A stretch of 64,000 nt of DNA from Anaerolineae bacterium. Lineage in GTDB: Bacteria; Chloroflexota; Anaerolineae; Aggregatilineales; Phototrophicaceae. The stretch spans positions 1-64,000 of the forward strand of contig JAJEBY010000014.1 of the NCBI GenBank assembly GCA_022822305.1. The letters are read 5' to 3'. The notes under the pieces were generated by a model that worked only from the letters and a program-made list of their open reading frames with translations, was not told the origin of the DNA and made no database searches. Below, piece by piece: positions 35,580 to 44,247 of this stretch. The translations under genes and the position numbers were made by a program. Every line of letters begins with the position of its first letter. The stretch's first letter is position 1.

Positions 35580-36749
35580 TTAATCACGTACAAGCAGTGG
35601 AGGCGCCGCCGATTTTCGCACGCGTAATCGCGTCGGCACCCGCTCCGCGCGCGGCGGCGAATCGCGTCCGCCCAGGCGCTCGATTATCATCCGAGACGCC
35701 ACGCGCCCCAATTCATAAGCATTTTGCGATGCGGTCGTCAGCGGCACGCCAATATAGGAGGCCATGCTGATATCATCAAAGCCGACCACGGAAACGTCCT
35801 CCGGCACGTGAATGCCAATACTCTGCAACGCGCTGATCGTGATAATCGCCAAAATATCGTTGATGCAGACGATGGCCGTGGGCTTGGGATCAACCGCGTT
35901 CATCCGCATCACAACTTGATCGACATAAATCTGGCGCTGCTGCCCGATCAAGTGATAAATGTCCGTTTCATGAAACTCGGGGCGATTGGGCGAGTTGATC
36001 TTCCAGGGCGAATACGGGCGCAAACCGTGATCAGTAACCGCGCACACATAAGCGCGATGCCGATCGTCAATCGGCTGCAAATGGTCGATATTGGGCATCA
36101 ACTGCACGATATGTCGATGACCAAGCTCAATCAAATGCGATATCAGGTGGTAGGTGCCATTGAAGTTGTCGCTCGCCACATAATCGGCATCAATGCCTTC
36201 AATGCTGCGATCGATGAAAACGATGGGAATCCGCCGCCGCTGATATTCCAGCAAGACGTTTTTGGTCGCCGCGGTGGGATTGGCGTTCGACCAAATCATC
36301 AGCCCGGCGATGCCGTCATCCAAAAGCTGCTGCAGCGTATTGACCTCTTCGGCGTTATCGGTGGCGTTGCTGAAGATAACCTGATATCCGGCCGAACGCA
36401 GTTCCGCTTCGGCGCTGCTCAGCAAGGTGCTGTGGATTTCGTTGTGGAAACTGCGCGTGATATAACCTATCGAACGCGAATTGGTGCGCTCATGCGGCTG
36501 GTAACTGACGAAGGTGCCGCGCCCGGCGGTGCGTTTGATCAAGCCTTCGATCTCGTTCCGCTGCAAAGCGATGCGCACGGTCGTCCGGCTGATATCAAGA
36601 TGACGAGAAAGCTGCGCTTCCGTGGGGATGCGTTCGCCCTGCGTCCACCGCCCAGAAACAATCAAGCGGCGCAACTGATTGTGCAGCTGCACATGCAAGG
36701 AAATATAACTGTCGTGGTCGAGCCGAATTTGCTCAAGTTTATCGCGCAT
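35580..36749 (-). CDS. GntR-type HTH regulator with LacI-like sugar-binding domain (AraR-like)
   Basis: This 389-residue regulator has an N-terminal GntR winged helix (IPTEAQLSRHLDISRTTVRI with the wing GLIKRTAGRGTFVS), then a LacI/PBP1 domain from about residue 95 (IGYITRSFHNEIHSTLLSSA ... VSVVGFDDISMASYIGVPLT). AraR of Bacillus has this same architecture. I chose the ATG at 36747-36749 (MRDKLEQIRLDHDSYI). It is upstream of and co-oriented with the importer locus, so probably controls it in response to a sugar. A TGTACA-repeat operator candidate is 38 bases upstream. Confidence 0.9.
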   Translation of the reverse strand: MRDKLEQIRLDHDSYISLHVQLHNQLRRLIVSGRWTQGERIPTEAQLSRHLDISRTTVRIALQRNEIEGLIKRTAGRGTFVSYQPHERTNSRSIGYITRSFHNEIHSTLLSSAEAELRSAGYQVIFSNATDNAEEVNTLQQLLDDGIAGLMIWSNANPTAATKNVLLEYQRRRIPIVFIDRSIEGIDADYVASDNFNGTYHLISHLIELGHRHIVQLMPNIDHLQPIDDRHRAYVCAVTDHGLRPYSPWKINSPNRPEFHETDIYHLIGQQRQIYVDQVVMRMNAVDPKPTAIVCINDILAIITISALQSIGIHVPEDVSVVGFDDISMASYIGVPLTTASQNAYELGRVASRMIIERLGGRDSPPRAERVPTRLRVRKSAAPPLLVRD

Positions 36750-36786
36750 GTAGACTGGCGCTGTCAGGCTAATAACTCTTTTGAAA

Positions 36787-36806
36787 TGTACACAAATGTA
36801 TGTACA
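36787..36806. promoter_or_regulatory. Candidate operator of the GntR/LacI-type regulator
   Basis: Two TGTACA hexamers (36787-36792 and 36801-36806) flank CAAATGTA; the surrounding AATGTACA...TGTACAAT is an imperfect dyad. AraR-type operators contain similar TGTAC/GTACA half sites. It lies between the regulator start and the divergent small gene at 36983, fitting autoregulation. Confidence 0.5.
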
Positions 36807-36982
36807 ATAGACAAAGATATCATGGATAAATCGGCCTTGCAATACCCGAAATTCACCCGCGCGACGCAAATCGCGCTAAGCAAGTTTTGAGGCAATTGTG
36901 CTAAGATGCTGTACGCTATCGTGCACTTGTCCGGCGGCCCTCCGACATCACATCGCGATCACGAAAGCAAAAGGCGTCCATC

Positions 36983-37366
36983 ATGGAAATCAATCGCAAA
37001 CCACTTAGCCTGCCCCGTCTGTTCTTCGTCTTGATATCTGCTTCCGTCCTCTTCATCGGCGGAATCATCCTGCTCGCCGATATCAAATGTCACTACGATA
37101 TTGAGAACTGGTGGGCACAGCCCTATCCCGGCGCCGAGACCGTCTCCATCGAATATGATCTCTTCCGCGCGCGGGCGTTGGGCGAGACGCGCTGGATCCT
37201 TAGAACGGACGACGACGAACAGACAGTCAGAGAATGGTATCAGGATTTGACGCTGCAAATCCTGGAAGAAGGCCGCGCGCGTGGGCTGGCATGGGCGGAC
37301 CGCCGTGTGCAAGCCCTGGACGGCGGCGGCACGCAAATCGTGCTCTACAGCGCCTGTGGCACCTGA
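36983..37366 (+). CDS. Membrane-anchored small protein of unknown function
   Basis: This 127-residue protein has one N-terminal hydrophobic helix (LFFVLISASVLFIGGIILLA) and a soluble domain with WILRTDDDEQTVREWYQDLT, reminiscent of small periplasmic domains in which a Tyr/Trp-rich helix packs on a sheet. It lies divergent to the regulator and 30 bases before the sugar isomerase gene, so may share the isomerase transcript. No family recognised. Confidence 0.65.
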   Translation: MEINRKPLSLPRLFFVLISASVLFIGGIILLADIKCHYDIENWWAQPYPGAETVSIEYDLFRARALGETRWILRTDDDEQTVREWYQDLTLQILEEGRARGLAWADRRVQALDGGGTQIVLYSACGT

Positions 37367-37396
37367 TCGCGCCTTACGCCGGAAAGAGATGAGTTC

Positions 37397-38281
37397 GTGA
37401 AAATCTCCGCCTTCCCCAAGTGCTACCTGGAAACAATCGCCAGCGGTCGCATGACCGTCTTCGATTGGATATCGATGGCCGAGTCGCTCAACGCCGACGG
37501 CCTGGAAATGTATGAGGGTTTCTTCACCAGCCTCGATGATGATTACCTACAGCGCGTGCGCGACGCGATTCACGGGGCCGGCTTCGCCATGCCCATGCTC
37601 TGCTGCTCGCCCAACTTCACCCACCCCGACCCCGACGAACGAGCGCGCGCCATCGAGCGCGAAGCGACCATGATCCGCGTCGCCAGATTGCTGGGCGGAG
37701 AGGGCGCCGTCTGCCGTGTGCTGAGCGGGCAGCGCTATCCCGATGTGGGCCGCGAGCAAGGAATGGAGTGGGTGGTCGAGTGCATCAGGACGCTCATCCC
37801 GGTCGCGCGCGAGCATAAGGTCATTCTCGGCCTGGAAAATCACTACAAGGACGGCTTCTGGGAGTATCCCGAATTCGCCCAGAAGATGGATGTCTTTCTC
37901 GATCTGCTGGATGCCATCCCCGAGCGCGAGCATTTCGGCGTGCAATACGACCCGTCCAACGCCATCGTCGCCGGCGATGATCCGCTCGAATTGCTGCGAG
38001 CCGTGGCCGATCGCGTCGTCAGCATGCACGCCAGCGATCGCTATCTATCCGACGGCGTCAGCCTGGATGATCTGCGCCAATCCGATGGCACGATCGGTTA
38101 CTCGCCGGCCCTGCAGCACGGCGTCACCGGTCAGGGTCTGAACGATTACGACGCCATCTTCCAGATTCTGCGCGACGCCGGTTTCCGCGGCTGGGTCAGC
38201 ATCGAAGACGGCATCAACGGCATGGACGAAATGCGCGAATCGCTCGACTTCCTGCATCAGATGCGCGACAAGTATTTCTAG
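37397..38281 (+). CDS. Sugar phosphate isomerase/epimerase (AP endonuclease 2-like TIM barrel)
   Basis: This 294-residue protein has GLENHYKDGFWEYPEF (metal Glu), GVQYDPSNAIVAGDDP (metal Asp), VVSMHASDRYLSDG (His) and WVSIEDGINGMDEM (final Glu), the metal-binding set of the xylose isomerase-like barrel. Family members epimerise or isomerise ketoses, or dehydrate inososes. Start is GTG at 37397. It is followed by Uma2 and a polyol dehydrogenase, so sugar catabolism is likely. Specific substrate unknown. Confidence 0.88.
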   Translation: MKISAFPKCYLETIASGRMTVFDWISMAESLNADGLEMYEGFFTSLDDDYLQRVRDAIHGAGFAMPMLCCSPNFTHPDPDERARAIEREATMIRVARLLGGEGAVCRVLSGQRYPDVGREQGMEWVVECIRTLIPVAREHKVILGLENHYKDGFWEYPEFAQKMDVFLDLLDAIPEREHFGVQYDPSNAIVAGDDPLELLRAVADRVVSMHASDRYLSDGVSLDDLRQSDGTIGYSPALQHGVTGQGLNDYDAIFQILRDAGFRGWVSIEDGINGMDEMRESLDFLHQMRDKYF

Positions 38282-38379
38282 CCCCGGTCAGTGGCGCGTT
38301 CCTCAGCGCAGGCATGATGCGGGACGATTTCGTGCTGTGTTATACTCGGCAGATACCAGCGCTATAGGTTGAGTATCAG

Positions 38380-38955
38380 GTGGCGATCCAACAGAAACTA
38401 TACACCGTCGACGATGTGTGGGAACTCTCGCATCGCCCGGAAAACGAAAACAAGTATTACTATCTCATTGATGGGGAGTTGTTTTGGGATCTGCCTCCAG
38501 GTGGAGAACACGGAATATTGGCTGTTGAAATTGCTTATCGTTTGAGAGTTTTCCTCGAGAGACCTGTTCCGGGCAAACTTACGGTTGAGACTGGCTACTA
38601 TCCGCCAGGCGACCGGCATACCGTGCTCGCGCCCGACCTTGCTTTTGTCAGCAAGGCGCGCGCGCCTCACCCGTTCCCCAAGAAGTATGTGCCTGTCATG
38701 CCCGATTTGGCGGTCGAAATCCTGTCTCCCACCGATTCGCTGCAAGCAGTCCGTCGTAAAGCTGCGGTGTACCTGGCCAATGGCGCGTCTCTCGTATGGA
38801 TCGTCTTGCCGGCGGAACAGGGCGTGGATGTCTGCCGCGCGAGCGAAGGCGCCGGGCTGAACACTCAGTTTGTGGGCCGGGAAGGCAGCCTGTCCGGCGA
38901 GGATGTGTTGCCCGGATTCGCGCTTGAGCTCAGTCAGCTTTTCCCCGATTCCTGA
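38380..38955 (+). CDS. Uma2-family putative nuclease (DUF820)
   Basis: This 191-residue protein begins at GTG (MAIQQKLYTVDDVWELSHRP). It has the Uma2 restriction-endonuclease-like core: YYLIDGELF, HGILAVEIAYRL, VLAPDLAFVS (Asp), MPDLAVEILSPTDS (Glu) and a following KAAVYLANGASLVWIV helix and strand. The family is abundant in cyanobacteria and Chloroflexi; its cellular role is unsettled. It looks complete, with catalytic acids intact, and stands alone between metabolic genes. Confidence 0.9.
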   Translation: MAIQQKLYTVDDVWELSHRPENENKYYYLIDGELFWDLPPGGEHGILAVEIAYRLRVFLERPVPGKLTVETGYYPPGDRHTVLAPDLAFVSKARAPHPFPKKYVPVMPDLAVEILSPTDSLQAVRRKAAVYLANGASLVWIVLPAEQGVDVCRASEGAGLNTQFVGREGSLSGEDVLPGFALELSQLFPDS

Positions 38956-39054
38956 GCGCGCCAGATGCTTGTCAACTGAATTTACGAACCATGTAGAGGC
39001 GCACCAGCGGCCCAGCCCGCCGACCTATCGAAAACTCGGAAATGGACTCAAACT

Positions 39055-40098
39055 ATGGACGCGCTCATCAAGTACGGACGCCAAGATAAACAGGTAGAAC
39101 TGCGCGCAATCCCGCAGCCGCCCGACCCCGGTCCCGGCCAGGTCGTGGTGGAGGTGGGCGCGGCCGGCGTCTGTGGCAGCGACCTGCACATGTGGCGCGA
39201 TCACCAGAGCTGGGCGATTAAGCTGCCGCTGGTGCTGGGCCACGAATTCTGCGGCAGCGTGGCCGCGCTGGGCGAGGGCGTGCGGGACTTCCAAATCGGC
39301 GATCGCGTCGCCGTCGAAACCGCGGCCGAGGTCTGCGGCGCCTGCGCCTTCTGCCATTCCGGCGACTACAATCAATGTCCGCATCGCCTCGGTTACGGCG
39401 CTTTGCACGATGGCGCATTCACCCAATACGTCACGGCGCGCCAGCATATCCTGCATCATATTCCCGACAACGTCAGCTTCGAGCATGCCTCGCTCACCGA
39501 ACCGATCTGCGTCGCCTACAACGCCCTGGTGGAAAAGACCCCGGTCGTGCGTCCGGGCGACCGGGTCGTCATTCAGGGACCGGGTCCCATCGGCATGATG
39601 GCGCTCTTCGTGGCCAAGCTGCGCGGCGCCAGCGAGATCATCATGCTCGGCACGCGACGCGACCAACAGCGACTGGTGGTGGCAAGCGAGATCGGGGCCA
39701 CGGCGACGCTCAATATCGACGAGGACGACCCTATCGACTTTGTCCGTTCAATGGGAGACGGCTACGGCGCAGACCTGGTCGTCGATTGCACCGGCGTCAG
39801 CATCGCCTTAAAATCGGCGCTGGAGATGGCGCGCCCCAACGGCATCATCACCAAAATCGGCTGGGGACCCGAGCCGATGGACTTCAATCTCGATCCCCTG
39901 GTGCAAAAAGGCGTGACCCTGCAAGGCAGTTTCAGCCATCTCTACGATACCTGGGAACGGGCGCTGAATTTGCTGTCCACCCGCCAGATCAATCTCGATC
40001 CCATCATCGGCGGCGTCTATCCGCTGACGGACTGGGAAGCAGCCTTCGAGCGGATGGAAGCGGGCGTCAACGTCAAATCCGTTCTCGTGCCCGATTAA
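39055..40098 (+). CDS. Zinc-dependent alcohol/polyol dehydrogenase (MDR family)
   Basis: This 347-residue medium-chain dehydrogenase has catalytic zinc ligands in GVCGSDLHMW (Cys) and LGHEFCGSV (His-Glu), and a structural zinc cluster CGACAFCHSGDYNQC. The Rossmann region has IQGPGPIGMMALFVAKLRGA. Family members oxidise sorbitol, galactitol, threonine or similar alcohols with NAD. It lies near a sugar isomerase and a hexulose-phosphate-synthase-like gene, which suggests a polyol-to-ketose step. Confidence 0.92.
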   Translation: MDALIKYGRQDKQVELRAIPQPPDPGPGQVVVEVGAAGVCGSDLHMWRDHQSWAIKLPLVLGHEFCGSVAALGEGVRDFQIGDRVAVETAAEVCGACAFCHSGDYNQCPHRLGYGALHDGAFTQYVTARQHILHHIPDNVSFEHASLTEPICVAYNALVEKTPVVRPGDRVVIQGPGPIGMMALFVAKLRGASEIIMLGTRRDQQRLVVASEIGATATLNIDEDDPIDFVRSMGDGYGADLVVDCTGVSIALKSALEMARPNGIITKIGWGPEPMDFNLDPLVQKGVTLQGSFSHLYDTWERALNLLSTRQINLDPIIGGVYPLTDWEAAFERMEAGVNVKSVLVPD

Positions 40099-40111
40099 AA
40101 TGGTTATGTAC

Positions 40112-40312
40112 GGCTTGTCCGATAATTCGCCTTGTCAGCGCGTTTTTCTACCCCATCCCCCGGCCCCTTCCCCATGGCAATGGGGAAGGGGAGCCATATT
40201 TCGTGGATTCGGCGTTGAATCCGAAATTTTCGCGCTGCGCGATTCTGCTTCATTCGCCTTTCGCAGGCAGACGCAAGTTATTTGCGGGTGAATCTGCATT
40301 ATCCGACAAGCC
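40112..40312. repeat. Miniature element with perfect 15-bp terminal inverted repeats
   Basis: GGCTTGTCCGATAAT (40112-40126) and its exact reverse complement (40298-40312) bound a 201-bp noncoding segment. It contains a strong C/G-rich hairpin (CCCCTTCCCC...GGGGAAGGGG, about 40160-40190) and a second dyad around TTCGGCGTTGAATCC. It is followed at once by a REP-like palindrome. The 248-bp segment at 49089 has the same plan. Confidence 0.75.
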
Positions 40313-40314
40313 TC

Positions 40315-40341
40315 GTAGGGGCGGCCTGGCAGGTCGCTCGC
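40315..40341 (+). repeat. REP-like palindrome, copy e
   Basis: GTAGGGGCGGCCTGGCAGGT then CGCTCGC, in the forward orientation, starting two bases after the miniature element. It lies just upstream of the hexulose-phosphate-synthase-like gene. Confidence 0.75.
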
Positions 40342-40374
40342 ACACACACAAATCATGCCGCGGAGGACATTCCA

Positions 40375-41043
40375 ATCAACGCTAAAATCCAAATCTCAAT
40401 TGATGTCATCGACCTGCAAGAAGCCCTCGATCTCGCCCGCGCCTCAGTCAACGCCGGCGTCGACTGGCTGGAAGTCGGCACGCCCCTGCTGCTGGCCGAG
40501 GGACTGCACGCCGTGCGCGCCTTCCGCTCGGCTTTCCCGGATACGCCCATCGTGGTCGATCTCAAGACCATGGATGGCGCCGGACTGGAAGCGGAGATGA
40601 TGTTCAAAGCCGGCGGCGACATGGTGGTGGTCATGGGACAAGCCCACGACGCCAGCATCATCGAGCAGGTCGAGGTGGCGCGGCGCTATGGCAAGGCTGT
40701 CATGTGCGATGTCATGCTCTGCCCGGATAAACCCGCCCGCGCCAAACAAGCCCAGGACATGGGCGCCGACTATATCATCGTGCATACGGGCTTCGACGAA
40801 CGCAACCGGATCCCCGGCCTCAGCCCCCTGAACGACCTGCCGGCCGTGCTGAAGGCGGTCGATATCCCCGTGCAAGCGGTCGGCGGGCTCAGCGTGCCGC
40901 AGGCCATCGAGACCCTGCAAATGGGCGCGGAGATCGTGGTCTTCGGCGCGCCTCTGGTCATCAGCGGCCAGGAATTCAAAGCCGCCGACCCCAACTTCGA
41001 CCGCCAACTGCGCGAGATAGTCCGCGAGGTGCGCGAGGCCTAA
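40375..41043 (+). CDS. 3-Hexulose-6-phosphate synthase-like (OMP decarboxylase superfamily)
   Basis: About 222 residues. It has the HPS/KGPDC core: ISIDVIDLQEALDLA, VVDLKTMDGAGLEAEMMFKA (DxKxxD), GKAVMCDVMLCPDKPARAKQ, DYIIVHTGFDE and VQAVGGLSVPQAIETL. The family uses a metal and performs aldol or decarboxylation chemistry on pentulose/hexulose phosphates. There is no ATG or GTG at the expected N-terminus; an ideal GGAGG (40362-40366) sits 8 bases before an ATC codon at 40375. A TTG at 40282, inside repeat sequence, is the nearest in-frame conventional start. HPS versus 3-keto-L-gulonate-6-phosphate decarboxylase cannot be decided. Confidence 0.82.
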   Translation: MNAKIQISIDVIDLQEALDLARASVNAGVDWLEVGTPLLLAEGLHAVRAFRSAFPDTPIVVDLKTMDGAGLEAEMMFKAGGDMVVVMGQAHDASIIEQVEVARRYGKAVMCDVMLCPDKPARAKQAQDMGADYIIVHTGFDERNRIPGLSPLNDLPAVLKAVDIPVQAVGGLSVPQAIETLQMGAEIVVFGAPLVISGQEFKAADPNFDRQLREIVREVREA

Positions 41044-41185
41044 TCCGTAGCTTTCCGCGCCCGGCGGTGTTTTCACTTGTGAAATTTTTCCCATTTTATC
41101 CAGACGCCCAGCAGGCATCGTATTGAGCTTGGGCGCGATTGGGCGTATACTAGCCCGCTGGTAACGACAGAGTGGACATGGATTT

Positions 41186-42745
41186 ATGTTTCTGAAAGAC
41201 GCGGCATTCGGGGAAATCGTCGACTTCGATAACTTGCGCGAATCGATCCGCCATCTCTATGACGCGCTCCTGCCCGATTTCGATATGCACAAATCGCTGC
41301 AGGTTGGCGCCGAGCTCTATGGCGACGAACCCGACCTGTTGATCGCCGCCGGCGCCAGCATGCTGGCCTGGATGACCGTCATCGCCGCCGGTGAAGACGA
41401 GATCGCCGAAGACTTGAAAGACAGCCTGTTCACCCTGGGCTGGACGGAAGAAGCCATCGGCTCCGATCTGCTCAGCGCGTCCACCACCGCCACCCCGCTG
41501 AATGACGACCCGGATTGCGTCGATTATCACATCAAGGGCCGCAAGTGGCTGATCAACAATTCCTACCACGCCGATTATCACACCATCGTCGCCAAGATTG
41601 ATCCCGATTCCAGCGGACCGCGTTCGCTCTCGATTTTCCTGGTGCCACAGAGCAGCTGCAAGAACTGGCAGCGGCTGGAAACGCACGTGCTGCGCCGGAT
41701 GGTGCTGACCAGTTTCGACATCGATGGTCCCGGGCGCTTGCTGGGCAAAGCCGGCCACGGCCTGCAGATCCTGCAACGCATGGCCATGCCCAGCAAATAC
41801 CAATGCGCTTACGTCGGCGTCAACCTGATCAACCAAGCCATCCCGGCCGGCATCGATCACTTGTCCAAGAAGCGCATCTTCAACGAGAATCCCATCAATT
41901 TCAGCAACGTGCTGCGGCAGATGTACAATCTGGTGCTGCAAGGCGTCGTGCTGAACTTCATCTATTATCGCGCGCTGGCTTTCAGCACCGGTACATTCCT
42001 GCAATTCCACGGCGTCATGCTCAAGTCCTGGCTGTTGCTGCGCGCCAACGAACTGCTGGGACAGAACCTGCTGGTGGTGGGATCCAAGGGATTTCTGGCG
42101 GAATCCGTCATCGGGCGCAACGCCATCGAATCCTTCGTCTTGCCCGTCTTCGACGGCCACTACACCATCAACACGCTGATGACCGCCAAGCACATGCGCC
42201 GCTACCTGGGCGCGACCCGCCGCGCCGATGTCGATGAACGCATGGCCACCTTGCGCCGCGGCATCCTGGAATCCAAAGCCGGCGATCCCATCCGCGCTCA
42301 TTCGCGCAAGCTGCGCAATCCCGATTTCTTCGACTACGCGGCATATATCGAAGACCTGGGACTGCCCATCGATTTGGACGCCCGCGCCCTGGTGGCCGCC
42401 ATGGCTGCGCTGACCGACGAAGTCAACGCGCGCGATCTGGCCAAGGATCCCGAGCATCGCTACAAAATGGGCACGCTGATCCACTGGATGGAAGCCTTGC
42501 TGGCCGCCTGCGAAATGTGGAAGGCCACGGACGAAGACGAATACCTCAACGCCGTCATCATGCAATACAACGCCTTCGTCAATCAGTTCAATCAAGTGGT
42601 CAGCGAGAGCGCGCTGAGCGCGCCCTTCCTGCCGCCGTTGCGCCAGCGTCCGCTGCCGCGCGTGGACGATCCGCGCGAATTCCTGCTGCGGCTGTATCGT
42701 CTGGAAGACCATTTCTCCTTCCAGCGCGCGGCGGTGTCGGAATAA
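41186..42745 (+). CDS. Acyl-CoA dehydrogenase-like flavoprotein, paralogue 1
   Basis: This 519-residue protein has acyl-CoA dehydrogenase features: LGWTEEAIGSDLLSASTTAT (the TE..GSD flavin motif), YHIKGRKWLINNSYHADYHT and a long helical C-terminal half. The position equivalent to the usual catalytic Glu motif (YEG) reads VFDGHYTINTL (Asp at about 323). It shares this with the paralogue at 44842, so it may be a divergent subfamily rather than a decayed gene. Substrate unknown; other ACAD-superfamily chemistry, as in AidB-like proteins, is possible. Confidence 0.83.
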   Translation: MFLKDAAFGEIVDFDNLRESIRHLYDALLPDFDMHKSLQVGAELYGDEPDLLIAAGASMLAWMTVIAAGEDEIAEDLKDSLFTLGWTEEAIGSDLLSASTTATPLNDDPDCVDYHIKGRKWLINNSYHADYHTIVAKIDPDSSGPRSLSIFLVPQSSCKNWQRLETHVLRRMVLTSFDIDGPGRLLGKAGHGLQILQRMAMPSKYQCAYVGVNLINQAIPAGIDHLSKKRIFNENPINFSNVLRQMYNLVLQGVVLNFIYYRALAFSTGTFLQFHGVMLKSWLLLRANELLGQNLLVVGSKGFLAESVIGRNAIESFVLPVFDGHYTINTLMTAKHMRRYLGATRRADVDERMATLRRGILESKAGDPIRAHSRKLRNPDFFDYAAYIEDLGLPIDLDARALVAAMAALTDEVNARDLAKDPEHRYKMGTLIHWMEALLAACEMWKATDEDEYLNAVIMQYNAFVNQFNQVVSESALSAPFLPPLRQRPLPRVDDPREFLLRLYRLEDHFSFQRAAVSE

Positions 42746-42857
42746 AGGAAACTAACCACAGAGAACACAGAGGGCACAGAGGGCACAAAAACGGCTCGAT
42801 TGATGGTGGCAATGCGTCATTCTGTAGTGCTGTTATTCGGCTCAGAAGGGGGGAGTG

Positions 42858-43646
42858 ATGGAAATCAATCACAATGCCCAAAATCTACTGGACAGCATGG
42901 CTGGTGGCAAATACGGGTATATTCAGATTCAGGGATATGAAGGTCGTGATCCAGAAAAAAGGCTTATTATCCGTGCCTACGAATCCGAAAACTCACAAGA
43001 ACATATTGCGATTTATCATTTGCCGGAAAAACAAAGGGAGTCAGTGAAAAAGGTCGCTGCACAACACAAGATCGAGTTTGAAGAGCTTCCTGATCTTGAG
43101 ACAAAAACAAAAGTTCAAAATGAATTTGACGCATGGATGACAAGAATTAAAGAGAAGGAATTGGAGACAATCAATCACTACGAAAGAGCATTGGAGTTTG
43201 CGAAAGAGTTATCTCATGGCGTAGTTCGCGGATACTGGAGAAACGAAATCGCTAAACCATTTGACCTTTTTGATTTAGAACGAAACGAATGGTCGCCATA
43301 TCGTGTGTCCACTGTTGCGCGAAACAGGCTGTACAAATATATGATAGAACGAATTGGATACGGTAATAGGTCTGGGCAAAGCTATACCGACAAGAGAGGA
43401 GCATATCATTATCATGGAGATGACGAGCTTGGCGATGTTGATCTAATGATTAGCGCTATGGTCGGAATTGGGATGTTGAAAAAAGTAGATGGCAGTAGCA
43501 TTTACGAATTAACAGGTGAGGCGTTTGCTCTACTGAGAGAACCAAGTTGGTTTGAGAAATATCATTCCAAAATGGCGTTTTGGACAGGGATTATGTCTTT
43601 TTTGATGGCCGCAGTGCTGTGGCTGAGAGAAATCACATTGGGATAA
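42858..43646 (+). CDS. Unknown AT-rich protein with C-terminal membrane anchor
   Basis: This 262-residue protein has base composition clearly more AT-rich than its neighbours. The ATG at 42858 follows a GGGGGGAG site. The central part has charged helices (LETKTKVQNEFDAWMTRIKE). Around residues 190-225, DVDLMISAMVGIGMLKKVDG resembles a winged-helix segment. One hydrophobic helix (AFWTGIMSFLMAAVLWL) ends the chain. Function unknown. It lies in an island between two paralogous acyl-CoA dehydrogenase-like genes, 91 bases before an HNH nuclease. Confidence 0.7.
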   Translation: MEINHNAQNLLDSMAGGKYGYIQIQGYEGRDPEKRLIIRAYESENSQEHIAIYHLPEKQRESVKKVAAQHKIEFEELPDLETKTKVQNEFDAWMTRIKEKELETINHYERALEFAKELSHGVVRGYWRNEIAKPFDLFDLERNEWSPYRVSTVARNRLYKYMIERIGYGNRSGQSYTDKRGAYHYHGDDELGDVDLMISAMVGIGMLKKVDGSSIYELTGEAFALLREPSWFEKYHSKMAFWTGIMSFLMAAVLWLREITLG

Positions 43647-43737
43647 TTGCGAATGAAATTCCAACTCCACGAAATCACAGTCCGCCAGTTCATCTTGCGG
43701 CTAATATGTCAACGTCAACTATGAAATAGGAAACAAA

Positions 43738-44247
43738 ATGACGGCTAAAATCAAGAAACTTGTTTCGCGACAAAACAAACGCGCCCACGCTAAAGGAATC
43801 AAAGGTGTCCTTGAGTACAACTCAGTGCTACAGGTATGGGACGCAACTATATTTTGCAATATATGTGGAGCTTTCATAGAGGACGAGGATGCGAGCATAG
43901 ACCATAACGAGCCATTAGCTAGTGGGGGGCGGAACGAGCTAGACAATATCCATTTTGTTCACTATTGGTGTAATAATTTTAAGGGGGATAAGAATTGGTT
44001 AAATGTAAAGGCCAAGTGGGACAGACATTATGAAAAGCCGCTGACTGGCTCTATTGTGATAGATTCTGGCGCGGGGGCATTCTTACATAGATGGCTGGTT
44101 AATCCACCAAAACGTTCTAATCTATCGAGTAATTTCGCATCTCTTAGCTATTTCGAGCAAATTCTCATTGTTCATCCAAACATTAAAGAAGAAATTGAGC
44201 GCGAACAGGAGACTCTATCTGAAACAAGAAAAGGGCGCAACCAATGA
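43738..44247 (+). CDS. HNH endonuclease
   Basis: This 169-residue protein has the zinc/HNH fold: CNIC at residues 40-43, catalytic IDHNEPLASGGRNELDNIHF (D55-H56, N70) and HYWCNNFKGD (C78, N79, K82). HNH nucleases occur in restriction, phage, intron and toxin systems. AT-rich, with an AGGA site before the ATG. Its TGA overlaps the ATG of a short downstream frame. No methylase is nearby, so restriction-type self-protection is not obvious. Confidence 0.88.
   Translation: MTAKIKKLVSRQNKRAHAKGIKGVLEYNSVLQVWDATIFCNICGAFIEDEDASIDHNEPLASGGRNELDNIHFVHYWCNNFKGDKNWLNVKAKWDRHYEKPLTGSIVIDSGAGAFLHRWLVNPPKRSNLSSNFASLSYFEQILIVHPNIKEEIEREQETLSETRKGRNQ

Noticed and set aside
41150..42712. 520-codon minus-strand frame opposite acyl-CoA dehydrogenase-like paralogue 1 (a similar frame lies opposite paralogue 2 at 44809-46143)
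   Set aside because: Shadow of the real gene; the His/Gln/Asp-rich translation has no motif.
43738..44247. HNH gene as part of a group II intron or restriction-modification system
   Set aside because: No reverse transcriptase, intron RNA features or methyltransferase is nearby.
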